Shown here one piece after another: positions 7,319 to 14,870 of a stretch of DNA of 22,041 nt. The notes beneath the pieces are model-generated. The model was not told the origin of the DNA. It ran no database searches and saw only the letters and a program-made list of their open reading frames with translations. The DNA lies in NCBI GenBank assembly GCA_016206725.1, contig JACQRA010000072.1, forward strand, positions 1-22,041, in the 5' to 3' direction. Positions within the stretch are counted from its first letter, which is position 1; every line of letters begins with the position of its first letter. Origin of the DNA: Candidatus Omnitrophota bacterium. GTDB lineage: Bacteria > Omnitrophota > Gorgyraeia > Aquiviventales > Aquiviventaceae. The translations under genes were made by a program, and so were the position numbers.

Positions 7319-8551
7319 ATGATTCGACGAAGGGCTTTGCTTGAAGATCACCGGCTGACGGAGCGGGAACAGAAGAGCATGAGCCTGCTGGAGCTCATTC
7401 GCCAGCGGGGACCGATGACCCGCACCGAGCTCTCGCAAGGCACGGGCTTTAACATCGTGACCGTCTCCAACTATGTGGGGGATTTCATCAAGCACGGCTT
7501 GGTGGGCGAGCGGGGATTTGACGTCTCCACCGGCGGGCGCAAGCCGGTGCTCGTCGAGCTCAACGCCAAAGCCGGATTTGCCATCGGGGTGGACATCGGG
7601 CCGATGGATGTTCCGAAGATCGTGATGCGGGGCGTCATCACCGATCTGCGCGGGGCGATCGTCCATCAACGCGTCCAGCATCGACCGGTGACGACGATGG
7701 ATCAAGCCCTCGCCCAGGCCGGGGAGATGATCCGGCAACTCATCAAGACGAGCCCGGTGGATCCGCACAAGATTCGGGGAGCGGCCGTCGGGGTCGGGGG
7801 GATTCTCGATGAGCGGGCCGGTACGATTCGAGACACCTCCCATCACGGCACCCGCACCAGTTACCTCGCCCTGCAGGGTCGGTGGGAGGGCGAATTCAAG
7901 ATCCCCGTCTACCTCGGCAATGACGCGAGTTTCGCGGGCTACGGCGAATATCGCCTCGGGTTGGACCGAACGGTTGAGAACATGGTGTATCTCTACTCGG
8001 ACGTGGGGGCCAGCCTGATCTTGAACGGCCACGTCTATTGGGGCTCGTGCGGCAGCGCGGGGGAAGTGGGCATCTATGTCCCCAACAACGACGACTATAT
8101 CAGTTGGGTGAAGGGCCCGGGATTCGTGATCTCGAACGTGTGGGATTTGGGATTGACCACTCAAGCGAGGAAGCTGATTGAAGAGGGCAACGCGACGACC
8201 ATCACGCAGCAGGTGGGGAACAAGCTGGATGAGATCACGATGGAGGCGGTCATTCACGCCGCGCAGTCCGGTGACCAACTGGCGAAAGAGCTGATTGAAC
8301 ATTCAGCGCTCAATCTCGGCATTCGCATTGCCTCGATGGTCAACTTGCTCAATCCGGAAGTCGTGGTCATCGGCGGAGGGATTGAGAAAGCCGGCTCCTT
8401 ATTACTGGAGCCCATCTGGCGGGCGGTGAAGCGGTATGCCTATGAAGAGCCCGCGAACCTCGTGGATATCCTGCCGGCGAAACTGGGCGATCAAGCGGTG
8501 GCGTTGGGGGCGGCCTGTTGGGTCATTCGCGAGGTGTTCAGCCAAGCATGA
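7319..8551 (+). CDS. ROK-family transcriptional regulator (NagC/XylR-type), probably sugar-responsive
   Basis: The 410-aa protein has an N-terminal MarR-like winged helix (residues about 18-75: SLLELIRQRGPMTRTELSQ, then recognition helix NIVTVSNYVGDFIKHG). A ROK actin-like domain follows, with GVDIG at about 91, the catalytic-type Asp in LGNDASFAGYGEYRLG at about 200, and VVVIGGGIEKAG near 345. Two ROK hallmarks are altered. The usual GGT after DIG reads GPM, and after GSAGEVG the zinc-binding CxCGxxGCxE cluster is missing (the text runs IYVPNNDDYISW). This points to a DNA-binding sensor without sugar-kinase activity. It sits between the sugar transporter/glycosidase genes and the secretion operon, and its stop overlaps the next ATG (ATGA at 8548-8551). 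It may control either side. Its ligand is unknown. Confidence 0.88.
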   Translation: MIRRRALLEDHRLTEREQKSMSLLELIRQRGPMTRTELSQGTGFNIVTVSNYVGDFIKHGLVGERGFDVSTGGRKPVLVELNAKAGFAIGVDIGPMDVPKIVMRGVITDLRGAIVHQRVQHRPVTTMDQALAQAGEMIRQLIKTSPVDPHKIRGAAVGVGGILDERAGTIRDTSHHGTRTSYLALQGRWEGEFKIPVYLGNDASFAGYGEYRLGLDRTVENMVYLYSDVGASLILNGHVYWGSCGSAGEVGIYVPNNDDYISWVKGPGFVISNVWDLGLTTQARKLIEEGNATTITQQVGNKLDEITMEAVIHAAQSGDQLAKELIEHSALNLGIRIASMVNLLNPEVVVIGGGIEKAGSLLLEPIWRAVKRYAYEEPANLVDILPAKLGDQAVALGAACWVIREVFSQA

Positions 8552-9600
8552 CAAAACCCATCCCGATCATCGCCGCCGTGGCGGCGGTGATCGTCCTCAT
8601 CCTGGCGGGATTGGCCGTTGGCCCGTGGGTCCGTCTCTCACGGATCAAGCAGGACCTCCTCGTAAAAGAACAGGTCATCGCCTCGTTGAAGACGGAGAAC
8701 GAATCCTTCCAACAACAACTTACCGAGCTCTCCACCCAACGCGCGGAATTGGAAACGCGTCTGACGACCTTACAACACCAGCTCACCAACGCCATCCAGG
8801 AACTGGCTGCTCTTCGCGACGTCCAGGTGCGGTATGACGCGGTGCAAAGCGAGAAGGTGCGGCTCGACGTGGAGGTGGCTCGATTGAATCGCGAGCGCAA
8901 GGAAGTCGATGAGCGAGTGCGCCGGATGGAGGCCGAAAAACGAGAGCTGGAGCAGACCTCCGCGCGGTTGCGCAATCGGCTGATGCTGGCGGAGCGAGAC
9001 TACAAGCAACTGAGCGAACGCTTCGTCCAGATGGAGCGCCAGCTCATGCAGTATCCGCCGGTGACCTCCACAGGCATCCAGCCGCCTCGCATCGAAGCGG
9101 CTTGGCCGCCGGTCATCGCCAACGTCATCGTCCCATCGGCTGCGGTCGTCTCTCCGTCCTGGGCGTCCGCCGGCGAGCCGGAGGCTCATTTAGGGCTTCA
9201 AACAGGGGCGCCGGTTGCCTCACCCGGTTCGTCTGCCGCGGCAACACCGTCGGATGCGCTTCACGTCAGCATGAGTCAGCGTGCCGCGGCATTGAGCACG
9301 CCCCAGGCGATTGAGCTGCCGCCCATTGTCGTCAGGAGAGGTCAAGTCTCCATGGCAGCCTCCCCGCTCATTCGCGCGCGGATTCTTGAGATCAATCCCG
9401 CCCATCGGTTTGTGGTGATCGATCAGGGGACGGATCAGGGCGTGCGTGAGGGGATGACCTTCGAGATCATTCGAGACAGCCGGCGTCTCGGGCAGGCGGT
9501 GGTGGTCCGAGCCCGTCCGCGACTCTCCGCGTGTGATCTGAGCCAGGTTGACGCCCCGGGCGCCATTCAGGTGGGAGATCTCGCTGTTCAACGCAATTGA
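8548..9600 (+). CDS. Membrane-anchored coiled-coil protein with C-terminal beta domain
   Basis: The 350-aa product starts at the ATG overlapping the ROK stop. An N-terminal membrane anchor (IIAAVAAVIVLILAGLAVG) is followed by a long coiled coil, residues about 30-170, rich in Leu, Glu, Gln and Arg heptads. A low-complexity Pro/Ala/Ser linker (about 175-265) leads to a compact C-terminal domain (about 275-350). That domain has the pattern ARILEINPAHRFVVIDQG, then DQGVREGMTFEI and GQAVVVRARP, resembling the small beta-barrel seen at the end of FlgT-like and other envelope proteins. The polypeptide would span inner membrane to periplasm or outer membrane. As first gene of the secretion cluster (its stop overlaps the gspF-like start), it may be a scaffold or tether. 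The specific family is not recognised. Confidence 0.75.
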   Translation: MTKPIPIIAAVAAVIVLILAGLAVGPWVRLSRIKQDLLVKEQVIASLKTENESFQQQLTELSTQRAELETRLTTLQHQLTNAIQELAALRDVQVRYDAVQSEKVRLDVEVARLNRERKEVDERVRRMEAEKRELEQTSARLRNRLMLAERDYKQLSERFVQMERQLMQYPPVTSTGIQPPRIEAAWPPVIANVIVPSAAVVSPSWASAGEPEAHLGLQTGAPVASPGSSAAATPSDALHVSMSQRAAALSTPQAIELPPIVVRRGQVSMAASPLIRARILEINPAHRFVVIDQGTDQGVREGMTFEIIRDSRRLGQAVVVRARPRLSACDLSQVDAPGAIQVGDLAVQRN

Positions 9601-10658
9601 TGGGTATTCGCCTTAAGTTTGGTGGGGTCTCGCGCACACAGCTCGTCGTCTGCACCCGCCAACTCGCGACCCTCGTCAAAGCCGGCATGCCGCTGTTGCG
9701 CTCCTTGCGTACGGTGAGCGACCAGCTTGAGCCGGGCGCCCTGCGGCAGGTCTTCACCCTCGTCGCCGGTGACGTGGAAGGCGGCATCAAGCTCTCCGAA
9801 GCCCTCGCTCGACATCCCCACGTCTTTCCGCCGTTCTACATCAACATGGTGCGCGCCGGAGAAGTCGGCGGGCTGCTGGAAGAGATTCTCAAACGCCTCG
9901 CCGAGGTGATGGAGAAACAACAACGGCTGCGGGACCGCGTCAAAGGGGCGTTGATGTATCCCGCCTTCGTGATGTTCGCCGCCGTGAGCATCCTCATCAT
10001 CCTCATGGCGTTCGTCGTCCCCACCTTTATGGGGATGTTCACCGAGTTAGGCTCGGCGCTGCCGTTGCCCACACGGATTTTGATTGTGATGTGCAACACG
10101 GTGCGTCACTGGTGGTGGCTGGTGGCGATTGCCGCGGCGGGCGGGGTCGCGCTGCTCCAAGCCCTGATCAAGACGCCGGGCGGCAAACGACTGGTTGACC
10201 GATTGTTGTTACACCTGCCGCTCTTCGGCAACCTGATTCATAAACTCCTCATCGCACGCTTCGCCCGGACCTTCGGCACGCTGCTCACAAGCGGTGTCCC
10301 CATCCTCAATGCGTTGGAGACCGTGCGCATGACCGTCTCCAACGCCATCTTGGATGAGGCGCTGCAGGATGTGGAGCGCAGCCTGCGAGCCGGCGAGTCG
10401 CTCGCCCGTCCCATTGAAGTCTCCGGCGCGTTTCCGCCGCTGGTCTCTCGCATGGTGGCTCTGGGCGAGGAGACCGGCCAGCTCGATCGGATGCTCGTGC
10501 AGTTGGCGGACAACTACGAGGAAGAGGTCGAGGTGATGCTCGGCGGTCTGACGCAGTTGTTGGAGCCGCTCTTGATCGTGGGGGTGGGCGGCATCGTCGG
10601 CTTCATCGTGATCGCGATGTTCCTTCCGCTGCTCTCGTTGACCAAGATTCTCGGATGA
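9600..10658 (+). CDS. gspF: Type II secretion / type IV pilus inner-membrane platform protein GspF/PilC
   Basis: This is the polytopic platform protein that couples the assembly ATPase to pilin addition. The 352-aa protein has two GspF repeats. The first (about 12-135) has TRQLATLVKAGMPLLRSL and the RAGEVGG motif at 85-91. The second (about 217-340) has ARTFGTLLTSGVPILNALE and ALGEETGQL at 287-295. Membrane helices are near 118-140, 160-178 and 324-345. It is about 50 residues shorter than typical GspF/PilC because the usual N-terminal cytoplasmic extension is nearly absent. ATG 9600 overlaps the previous TGA by one base (TGATG), implying coupling. The stop is followed within 10 nt by an octamer-repeat element. 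The partner ATPase is not in the window. Confidence 0.95.
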   Translation: MGIRLKFGGVSRTQLVVCTRQLATLVKAGMPLLRSLRTVSDQLEPGALRQVFTLVAGDVEGGIKLSEALARHPHVFPPFYINMVRAGEVGGLLEEILKRLAEVMEKQQRLRDRVKGALMYPAFVMFAAVSILIILMAFVVPTFMGMFTELGSALPLPTRILIVMCNTVRHWWWLVAIAAAGGVALLQALIKTPGGKRLVDRLLLHLPLFGNLIHKLLIARFARTFGTLLTSGVPILNALETVRMTVSNAILDEALQDVERSLRAGESLARPIEVSGAFPPLVSRMVALGEETGQLDRMLVQLADNYEEEVEVMLGGLTQLLEPLLIVGVGGIVGFIVIAMFLPLLSLTKILG

Positions 10659-10666
10659 ACAAAGCA

Positions 10667-10762
10667 GTGATTGAGTGATTAGGTGATTAAGAAAACATCT
10701 TACTTCAACCCTCAAAACTCGTCCTTTCTCAATCACTCAATCACTCAATCACTCAATCACTC
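10667..10762 (+). repeat. Inverted octamer array 1 (GTGATTGA/GTGATTAG ... AATCACTC x4)
   Basis: The left array spans 10667-10691 and the right array (four perfect AATCACTC units) 10731-10762. The arrays are complementary, with 15 perfect consecutive pairs available (AGTGATTGAGTGATT). It lies between the gspF-like gene and the GspI-like prepilin motif. Confidence 0.9.
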
Positions 10763-11144
10763 ACCTCGACGAGCGTTCTCGCTCGTCGAGGTGGTCATCG
10801 CGATTGCGATTCTCTCCGTGGGGCTTGTCGGCTCGATGCGCGTCTTTCCGATGGGCTTGCGGGCGTCTCGCCGCGCGGAGCAGGTCAGTCGAGCCACGTT
10901 GCTTGGCGAACGCACGATGGCCTCGACCAAGTTGACGTCCTGGGACGAGTTAGCCGTCGGCACGTCCACGACCACGGACCAAGACTACACCGTCACGGTG
11001 ACGATTGATCAACCGGAGATCGAAGAGCTGGTGGATCCCACCCACCTCAAGCGGGTGTCCGTCTCGGTGGGCTGGTCGCAGGAGGGGCGCGAGCGCACCC
11101 TCGATCTCGTGACCTACCTCCGCCAACCTCCCGAAGAGGAGTGA
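10683..11144 (+). CDS. Minor pseudopilin, GspI/PilV-like
   Basis: The 153-aa protein carries a class III prepilin signal: RRA, then FSLVEVVIAIAILSVG, the hydrophobic alpha1-N helix with the conserved Glu at +5. Cleavage is predicted between A31 and F32, so the -1 residue is Ala rather than the usual Gly. The C-terminal half (KRVSVSVGWSQEGRERTLDL) fits GspI/PilV minor pilins, which form the tip complex with GspJ and GspK. The order here (I-like, J-like, K) supports GspI. The start is uncertain. GTG 10683 lies inside the octamer array without a clear Shine-Dalgarno, and most of the 31-residue leader (including NHSITQSLNHS) is encoded by AATCACTC repeats. The stop TGA lies in the first octamer of the next array. 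Confidence 0.82.
   Translation: MIKKTSYFNPQNSSFLNHSITQSLNHSPRRAFSLVEVVIAIAILSVGLVGSMRVFPMGLRASRRAEQVSRATLLGERTMASTKLTSWDELAVGTSTTTDQDYTVTVTIDQPEIEELVDPTHLKRVSVSVGWSQEGRERTLDLVTYLRQPPEEE
10762..10793 (+). repeat. Perfect hairpin over the prepilin cleavage codons, GspI-like gene
   Basis: CACCTCGACGAGCG (10762-10775), loop TTCT, then CGCTCGTCGAGGTG (10780-10793): a 14-bp perfect inverted repeat that encodes the RRAFSLVEV region. Confidence 0.85.
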
Positions 11145-11226
11145 TTAGGTGATTAAGGGATTAGGTGATTAAGAACAACATGGCGTTTCTACATAATCAC
11201 TCAATCACTCAATCACTCAATCACTC
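11141..11226 (+). repeat. Inverted octamer array 2 (GTGATTAG ... AATCACTC x4)
   Basis: Left array 11141-11173 (GTGATTAG-type units), right array 11195-11226 (four perfect AATCACTC units). It contains the stop codon of the GspI-like gene and the start of the GspJ-like gene. Confidence 0.9.
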
Positions 11227-11758
11227 AGCTCGACGAGCGCTGACGCTCATCGAGCTGATGATCGCGATGGCGATCCTCGTGACGATCACAGGCTCAACGA
11301 TGCTGATGTTTCGCGGCATCACGCAGACCTGGCGCAGCGGGCAGCTCCGAACGGAGCGTTACCAGCAAGCTCGTCTGCTCTTCGATCTCTTCGCTCGAGA
11401 GCTCGGATCGTGCGTCAGCCAGGCGCGGTATCCGTTTGTGGGCACCGAGGAGGAGGTGTTTTTTGTCAGTGTCTTGGCGGGTCGCTCCGGCCTCGTGGAA
11501 CGGGGTTATTGGCTCAGCGGCGAGCACGAACTCATGTGCCATGATGACGAGCCGGCGGACGGCGATTACGAAGCCACCGGCACGAGTGAAGTGTGCGGGA
11601 CCGACGTCGTCGAGTTGAACCTGTCGTATTTCGACGGCACGCAGTGGGTGACGGCCTGGGATGACTCCTCCCCCCCGAAAGCGGTCCGAGTCACCGTGAC
11701 CATCGGTGCGCAAAAACCCGAGTCCTTTGAAACCATCGTCTATGTCCCGACAAGTTAA
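11165..11758 (+). CDS. gspJ: Minor pseudopilin, GspJ/PilW-like
   Basis: The 197-aa protein has a prepilin signal (ARRA, then LTLIELMIAMAILVTI). Cleavage is predicted between A25 and L26, again with Ala at -1. Downstream, the segment TERYQQARLLFDLFARELGS followed by hydrophobic FFVSVL and an acidic CHDDEPADGDY stretch is GspJ-like. GspJ joins GspI and GspK in the pseudopilus tip. The start is either GTG 11165 inside the octamer array or ATG 11180 (20-residue leader). As in the previous gene, NHSITQSLNHS is repeat-encoded. The gene ends at TAA 11756-11758 inside the beginning of the gspK-like ORF. A C-terminal segment with Cys-bearing HELMCHDDEP and SEVCGTD could form a disulfide in the periplasm. 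Confidence 0.82.
   Translation: MIKNNMAFLHNHSITQSLNHSARRALTLIELMIAMAILVTITGSTMLMFRGITQTWRSGQLRTERYQQARLLFDLFARELGSCVSQARYPFVGTEEEVFFVSVLAGRSGLVERGYWLSGEHELMCHDDEPADGDYEATGTSEVCGTDVVELNLSYFDGTQWVTAWDDSSPPKAVRVTVTIGAQKPESFETIVYVPTS
11226..11257 (+). repeat. Matching hairpin over the prepilin cleavage codons, GspJ-like gene
   Basis: CAGCTCGACGAGCG (11226-11239), loop CTGA, then CGCTCATCGAGCTG (11244-11257): 13 of 14 pairs, at the same place as in the previous gene. The third pair is G-C here and C-G there. Confidence 0.85.
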
Positions 11759-14700
11759 TGGGTTCAAGGTAAAGCAAAACAACACGACCTGGAAGAGAGG
11801 GGACACAAACCAATTTGTAGAACTTGTTTTGTGTCCCCGATCCAGTGAGCGGGGGATTGCGCTGCTCATCGTCGTCAGCGTGCTGACGGTGGTGGCGATC
11901 ATGGGGGTGTCATTCGTCTTCTCCATGTTCCTCGAAACCCAGGCGGCTCGGCAATTCGTCGCCTCCACCCAATCGCGCTACATCGCGGAGGCCGGTGTGA
12001 CCCACGGCTGGGTCGTGTTGGAAGAGGATGAATTGGGATCGCGCTATGACGACCTGCGTGAGGCGTGGGTGGATGCGATGAGCGGCGCTGATGTGGATGT
12101 GGATGAGGATGACGTCTTGGATGCCCGCTGGTGGCTGGTCGCGAATGACCGGAATGAGGTGGTGGGGCGCTATGGCGTGCTCATCAGGGATGAGGCGGGG
12201 AAGGTCAACCTGAACGCCGCGCTCGCCGATCCTACAGCGCACGGCGTGGACGGCGTTGGCCTGACGTCGTTGTTTTCGAAGATCGGTGTGCCGACGTCCC
12301 TTGCCGCCTCGATTGAGAGCTATCGCTTCGGTGAGGACGGCCAACCAGGCAAAGCCAACATTGACGATGACGGCGATGGGACGGTGGATGAACCGGACGA
12401 ATATCAGCCACTGGCCCTGCGGGGCGATGACCGACGCTTCGAAAACCTGGAAGAGGTCTTGTCGCTGAGCGAGTTGGATGAGGCGACCTTCACCACGCTC
12501 TCCGGGTTCGCCACGGTCTACAGTTGGGATCCAAATCTTAGCATCGCCGGAGCGCCGCGGTTGAACGTCAATACCGCCCCCGCCGAAGAAATTCTCAACA
12601 CCTTGCTGGAAAAAGGCGGGGCCAACCCCTGGCAACTGGCGGCCAACATGGCGGATTACATTGATACCGATTTCGCCCTCTCCAAAGTCGTGCGGCATAG
12701 CACCCCCTACGAGATGCCCAATCAAGGCGACCAGGGGAGTTGGAGCTGGGAGGCGGCGCAACCGCAGGGGTATTACGCCACCGACCCATCAGACTCCTCG
12801 CTGGTCTGGGCGCTGGCTGTCCCCCTGGGGAGCTTTCGTGTGATCGTGCGGGGTCTGTCCGGCGCCAAGGTGGGGGATGTGACGATCAACGGCGAGTCGA
12901 GGCCGTCGCTCGATGCCGATGAGACGTTCGGGACGTTGGAGCTGACGAGCCAGACGATGACGGTGGAGGTGGTCTGTGGTGAGCCGGAAGGCGTCTCCTG
13001 CGCCTTTCGAGGTCTTGAGCTGGTTCCGACCGAGCCGCCGACAAGCGGCGGGACGGTGGTGCGAGGCGTTGAGGCGGTGCGATTCAATGAGCTGATGGTC
13101 TCGCCCATCGTCGAGCTGAGCGCGAGTGCAGCCGTCTTCTCGAAAGACAACTCCGAGTGGTCGTGTGACGGCTCGATGTGCACGAACAGCGGGACGGGAA
13201 CGGCGCAGTGGGAGTGGACGACCACCGCGGGACAACCCACCTATGTGCCGCCGGGCAAATACCACCTGCGGGTCTACGGGCAATCGGGGAGTGGCGTGGG
13301 AAAAATCGAGGGCAGCTCGACGGTGTCCTTCCACGGGGCTCGTCATGACGAGCCGTTGATCGTCGTCGAAGTCCCCCAGGCGGATGAGCAGCAGCCCAAG
13401 AAAACAAAATTTTCCCTCTCTCTTGGCAAAACGGCCGGCGAGGTGACATACTATTTTCAGAAGGTGTCGCTCTCCGTGGAACCCGACGGCGAGTACGTGG
13501 AGTTCATCAACCTCAGCGAGCACGAGGTGGATGTCAGCCGCTGGACGATCGAAGGGATTGCGGCCACACGGACCGTGTCGCTACCGGAGGGAGCCGCGAT
13601 TCCGGCCCACGGGGTGCTCGTGGCGGCGGTAGACGTGGATGATACGCAGCCCGGCTTGGAGAACGATATCACCGCGCTCGCCGCCTGGGAGATGCGTGAT
13701 GACGCCAATGTGGTGCAGCTTGAGTTCCTCTCAGAGGAAGGGAGTTTAAGTCCGGACATGGATTGGCTGATCAGTACCTTGCCGCCTGATGCCTCCTCCG
13801 CCCGGTTGGTGTTGAAGGACCGCCAGGGGTGGATCGTGGATGAGATCGAGTATCCCATTCCGCTGCCTACCTCGGTGGGGTTTCAGAGTCTCGAAAAGGG
13901 CGATCCGACCGTGGTGCGTGATGACGATAAGGACGGGTTAGACGAAGACTGGTATCCCTCACTCAAACAATATACGCCGGGTGATCCGAATGACAACGAA
14001 GGACTCTTGGAGGTGGCGGGCGAAGAGCAAGTTCGGCATGATCCCTCGGCGGAGTTGACCATTTTGAATCGACCGCTGGGGTCGTTGGGGGAGTTGGCGG
14101 GGTTGGCCAGCAGTGTGGCGTGGAAGCCGGTGGCGAGTCGCGACCTTGCGATCATCGCGGATCAGCTCACGGTTGACGGGTTGCGCCTCGAGAGCCAGGC
14201 GGCGGAGCTGGCGAGCGGAGGGGATCGATGGCATGAGACCGTCAGCGGCTATGAGACGAGCGGAGGCTCGGGAACTGAGGCCGTGGGCGTGTGGGAATGG
14301 ACGGATATTCCCGAGGGGACGTATCGTCTGAGCCTGTATGGGTGGAGCGGCGAGACCATGGCGGTGCGATGGAGCGAGAACGGCGAATGGACACCGGCTC
14401 GGGTGACCGATGCGCAAGGCCGTCTCTTGGTGGGTGAACTGACCGTGGGCATGGGGGTGAGCGATCCGAAGACGCTCCATCTTGAGGTCCGGTGCGAATC
14501 GGAGAGCCATGTGTGCCATTTCCTCCACGCGATGCTGGATCCACAACTTGTCCTCGTCGGACGGATCAACGTCAATACGGCCTCCCGCGAGGTCTTGCTT
14601 AGCTTGTCGGGGATGACCGAGGCGATCGTTGATCGGATCATCGAGGGACGGCCCTATGGCGATCAAGACAGCAAAGCCCGTGGCATCGGGGACGTGTTAG

Positions 14701-14870
14701 TCGGCTCGGCGCTGGGGGAAACCGAGGATGATCGCCTGAGCCGCTTTCGGCAGTTGGCGAACTGGTTGACGGTGCGCTCCCAGGTGTTTCAGGTGATGAG
14801 CATGGGCGAGGCGTTCGAGCGCAACAAGCCCGCCGCCTCGAAACGAATCCAAGCCATCCTGCAACGATGA
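11742..14870 (+). CDS. gspK: Giant GspK-like minor pseudopilin with inserted beta modules and lamin-tail domain
   Basis: The encoded protein is about 1042 aa, against roughly 300-350 aa for ordinary GspK, the large capping pseudopilin. The prepilin-like helix is ERG, then IALLIVVSVLTVVAIMG, with predicted cleavage after G38. The GspK core begins with YIAEAGVTHGW, GRYGVLIRDEAGKVNLNAAL and a helix-hairpin-helix-like LNVNTAPAEEILNTLL near 274. It returns near 941 as INVNTASREVLLSLSGMTEA and closes with FRQLANWLTVRSQVFQV. Between these lie three related beta modules (about 333-429, 472-573 and 827-940, each with WxW, then P-x-G-x-Y/F and YGxSG/RGLSG) and a lamin-tail-like domain (about 574-634, SVEPDGEYVEFINLS). 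Calcium-loop-like motifs are at 208-219 (DDDGDGTVDEPD) and 727-736 (DDDKDGLDED). ATG 11742 is chosen; GTG 11706 is possible. A GGGGACAC palindrome encodes part of the leader. Confidence 0.85.
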   Translation: MSRQVNGFKVKQNNTTWKRGDTNQFVELVLCPRSSERGIALLIVVSVLTVVAIMGVSFVFSMFLETQAARQFVASTQSRYIAEAGVTHGWVVLEEDELGSRYDDLREAWVDAMSGADVDVDEDDVLDARWWLVANDRNEVVGRYGVLIRDEAGKVNLNAALADPTAHGVDGVGLTSLFSKIGVPTSLAASIESYRFGEDGQPGKANIDDDGDGTVDEPDEYQPLALRGDDRRFENLEEVLSLSELDEATFTTLSGFATVYSWDPNLSIAGAPRLNVNTAPAEEILNTLLEKGGANPWQLAANMADYIDTDFALSKVVRHSTPYEMPNQGDQGSWSWEAAQPQGYYATDPSDSSLVWALAVPLGSFRVIVRGLSGAKVGDVTINGESRPSLDADETFGTLELTSQTMTVEVVCGEPEGVSCAFRGLELVPTEPPTSGGTVVRGVEAVRFNELMVSPIVELSASAAVFSKDNSEWSCDGSMCTNSGTGTAQWEWTTTAGQPTYVPPGKYHLRVYGQSGSGVGKIEGSSTVSFHGARHDEPLIVVEVPQADEQQPKKTKFSLSLGKTAGEVTYYFQKVSLSVEPDGEYVEFINLSEHEVDVSRWTIEGIAATRTVSLPEGAAIPAHGVLVAAVDVDDTQPGLENDITALAAWEMRDDANVVQLEFLSEEGSLSPDMDWLISTLPPDASSARLVLKDRQGWIVDEIEYPIPLPTSVGFQSLEKGDPTVVRDDDKDGLDEDWYPSLKQYTPGDPNDNEGLLEVAGEEQVRHDPSAELTILNRPLGSLGELAGLASSVAWKPVASRDLAIIADQLTVDGLRLESQAAELASGGDRWHETVSGYETSGGSGTEAVGVWEWTDIPEGTYRLSLYGWSGETMAVRWSENGEWTPARVTDAQGRLLVGELTVGMGVSDPKTLHLEVRCESESHVCHFLHAMLDPQLVLVGRINVNTASREVLLSLSGMTEAIVDRIIEGRPYGDQDSKARGIGDVLVGSALGETEDDRLSRFRQLANWLTVRSQVFQVMSMGEAFERNKPAASKRIQAILQR
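11799..11838 (+). repeat. GGGGACAC palindrome, copy D (short loop, opposite orientation)
   Basis: Left arm GGGGACACAAAC (11799-11810), right arm GTTTTGTGTCCCC (11826-11838). The loop CAATTTGTAGAACTT is the reverse complement type of the copy B loop. It lies inside the leader region of the gspK-like ORF. Confidence 0.9.

Noticed and set aside
7178..8302. Long minus-strand open frame (374 codons) opposite the ROK gene
   Set aside because: It is fully antisense to a well-supported ROK family gene, rich in His/Arg/Asp as expected from antisense of GC-rich codons, with no domain.
10667..10690. AGGTGAT in the octamer arrays as a built-in Shine-Dalgarno
   Set aside because: AGGTGAT matches seven bases of the extended anti-SD complement, but its distance to the usable start codons is too long or overlaps them, so I do not claim it.
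13337..13354. 18-bp perfect palindrome GGCTCGTCATGACGAGCC inside the gspK-like gene
   Set aside because: It is within a well-formed coding segment (ARHDEP), occurs once, and could arise by chance in GC-rich DNA. It shares GCTCGTC/GACGAGC with the prepilin hairpins, but this is too short to link them.
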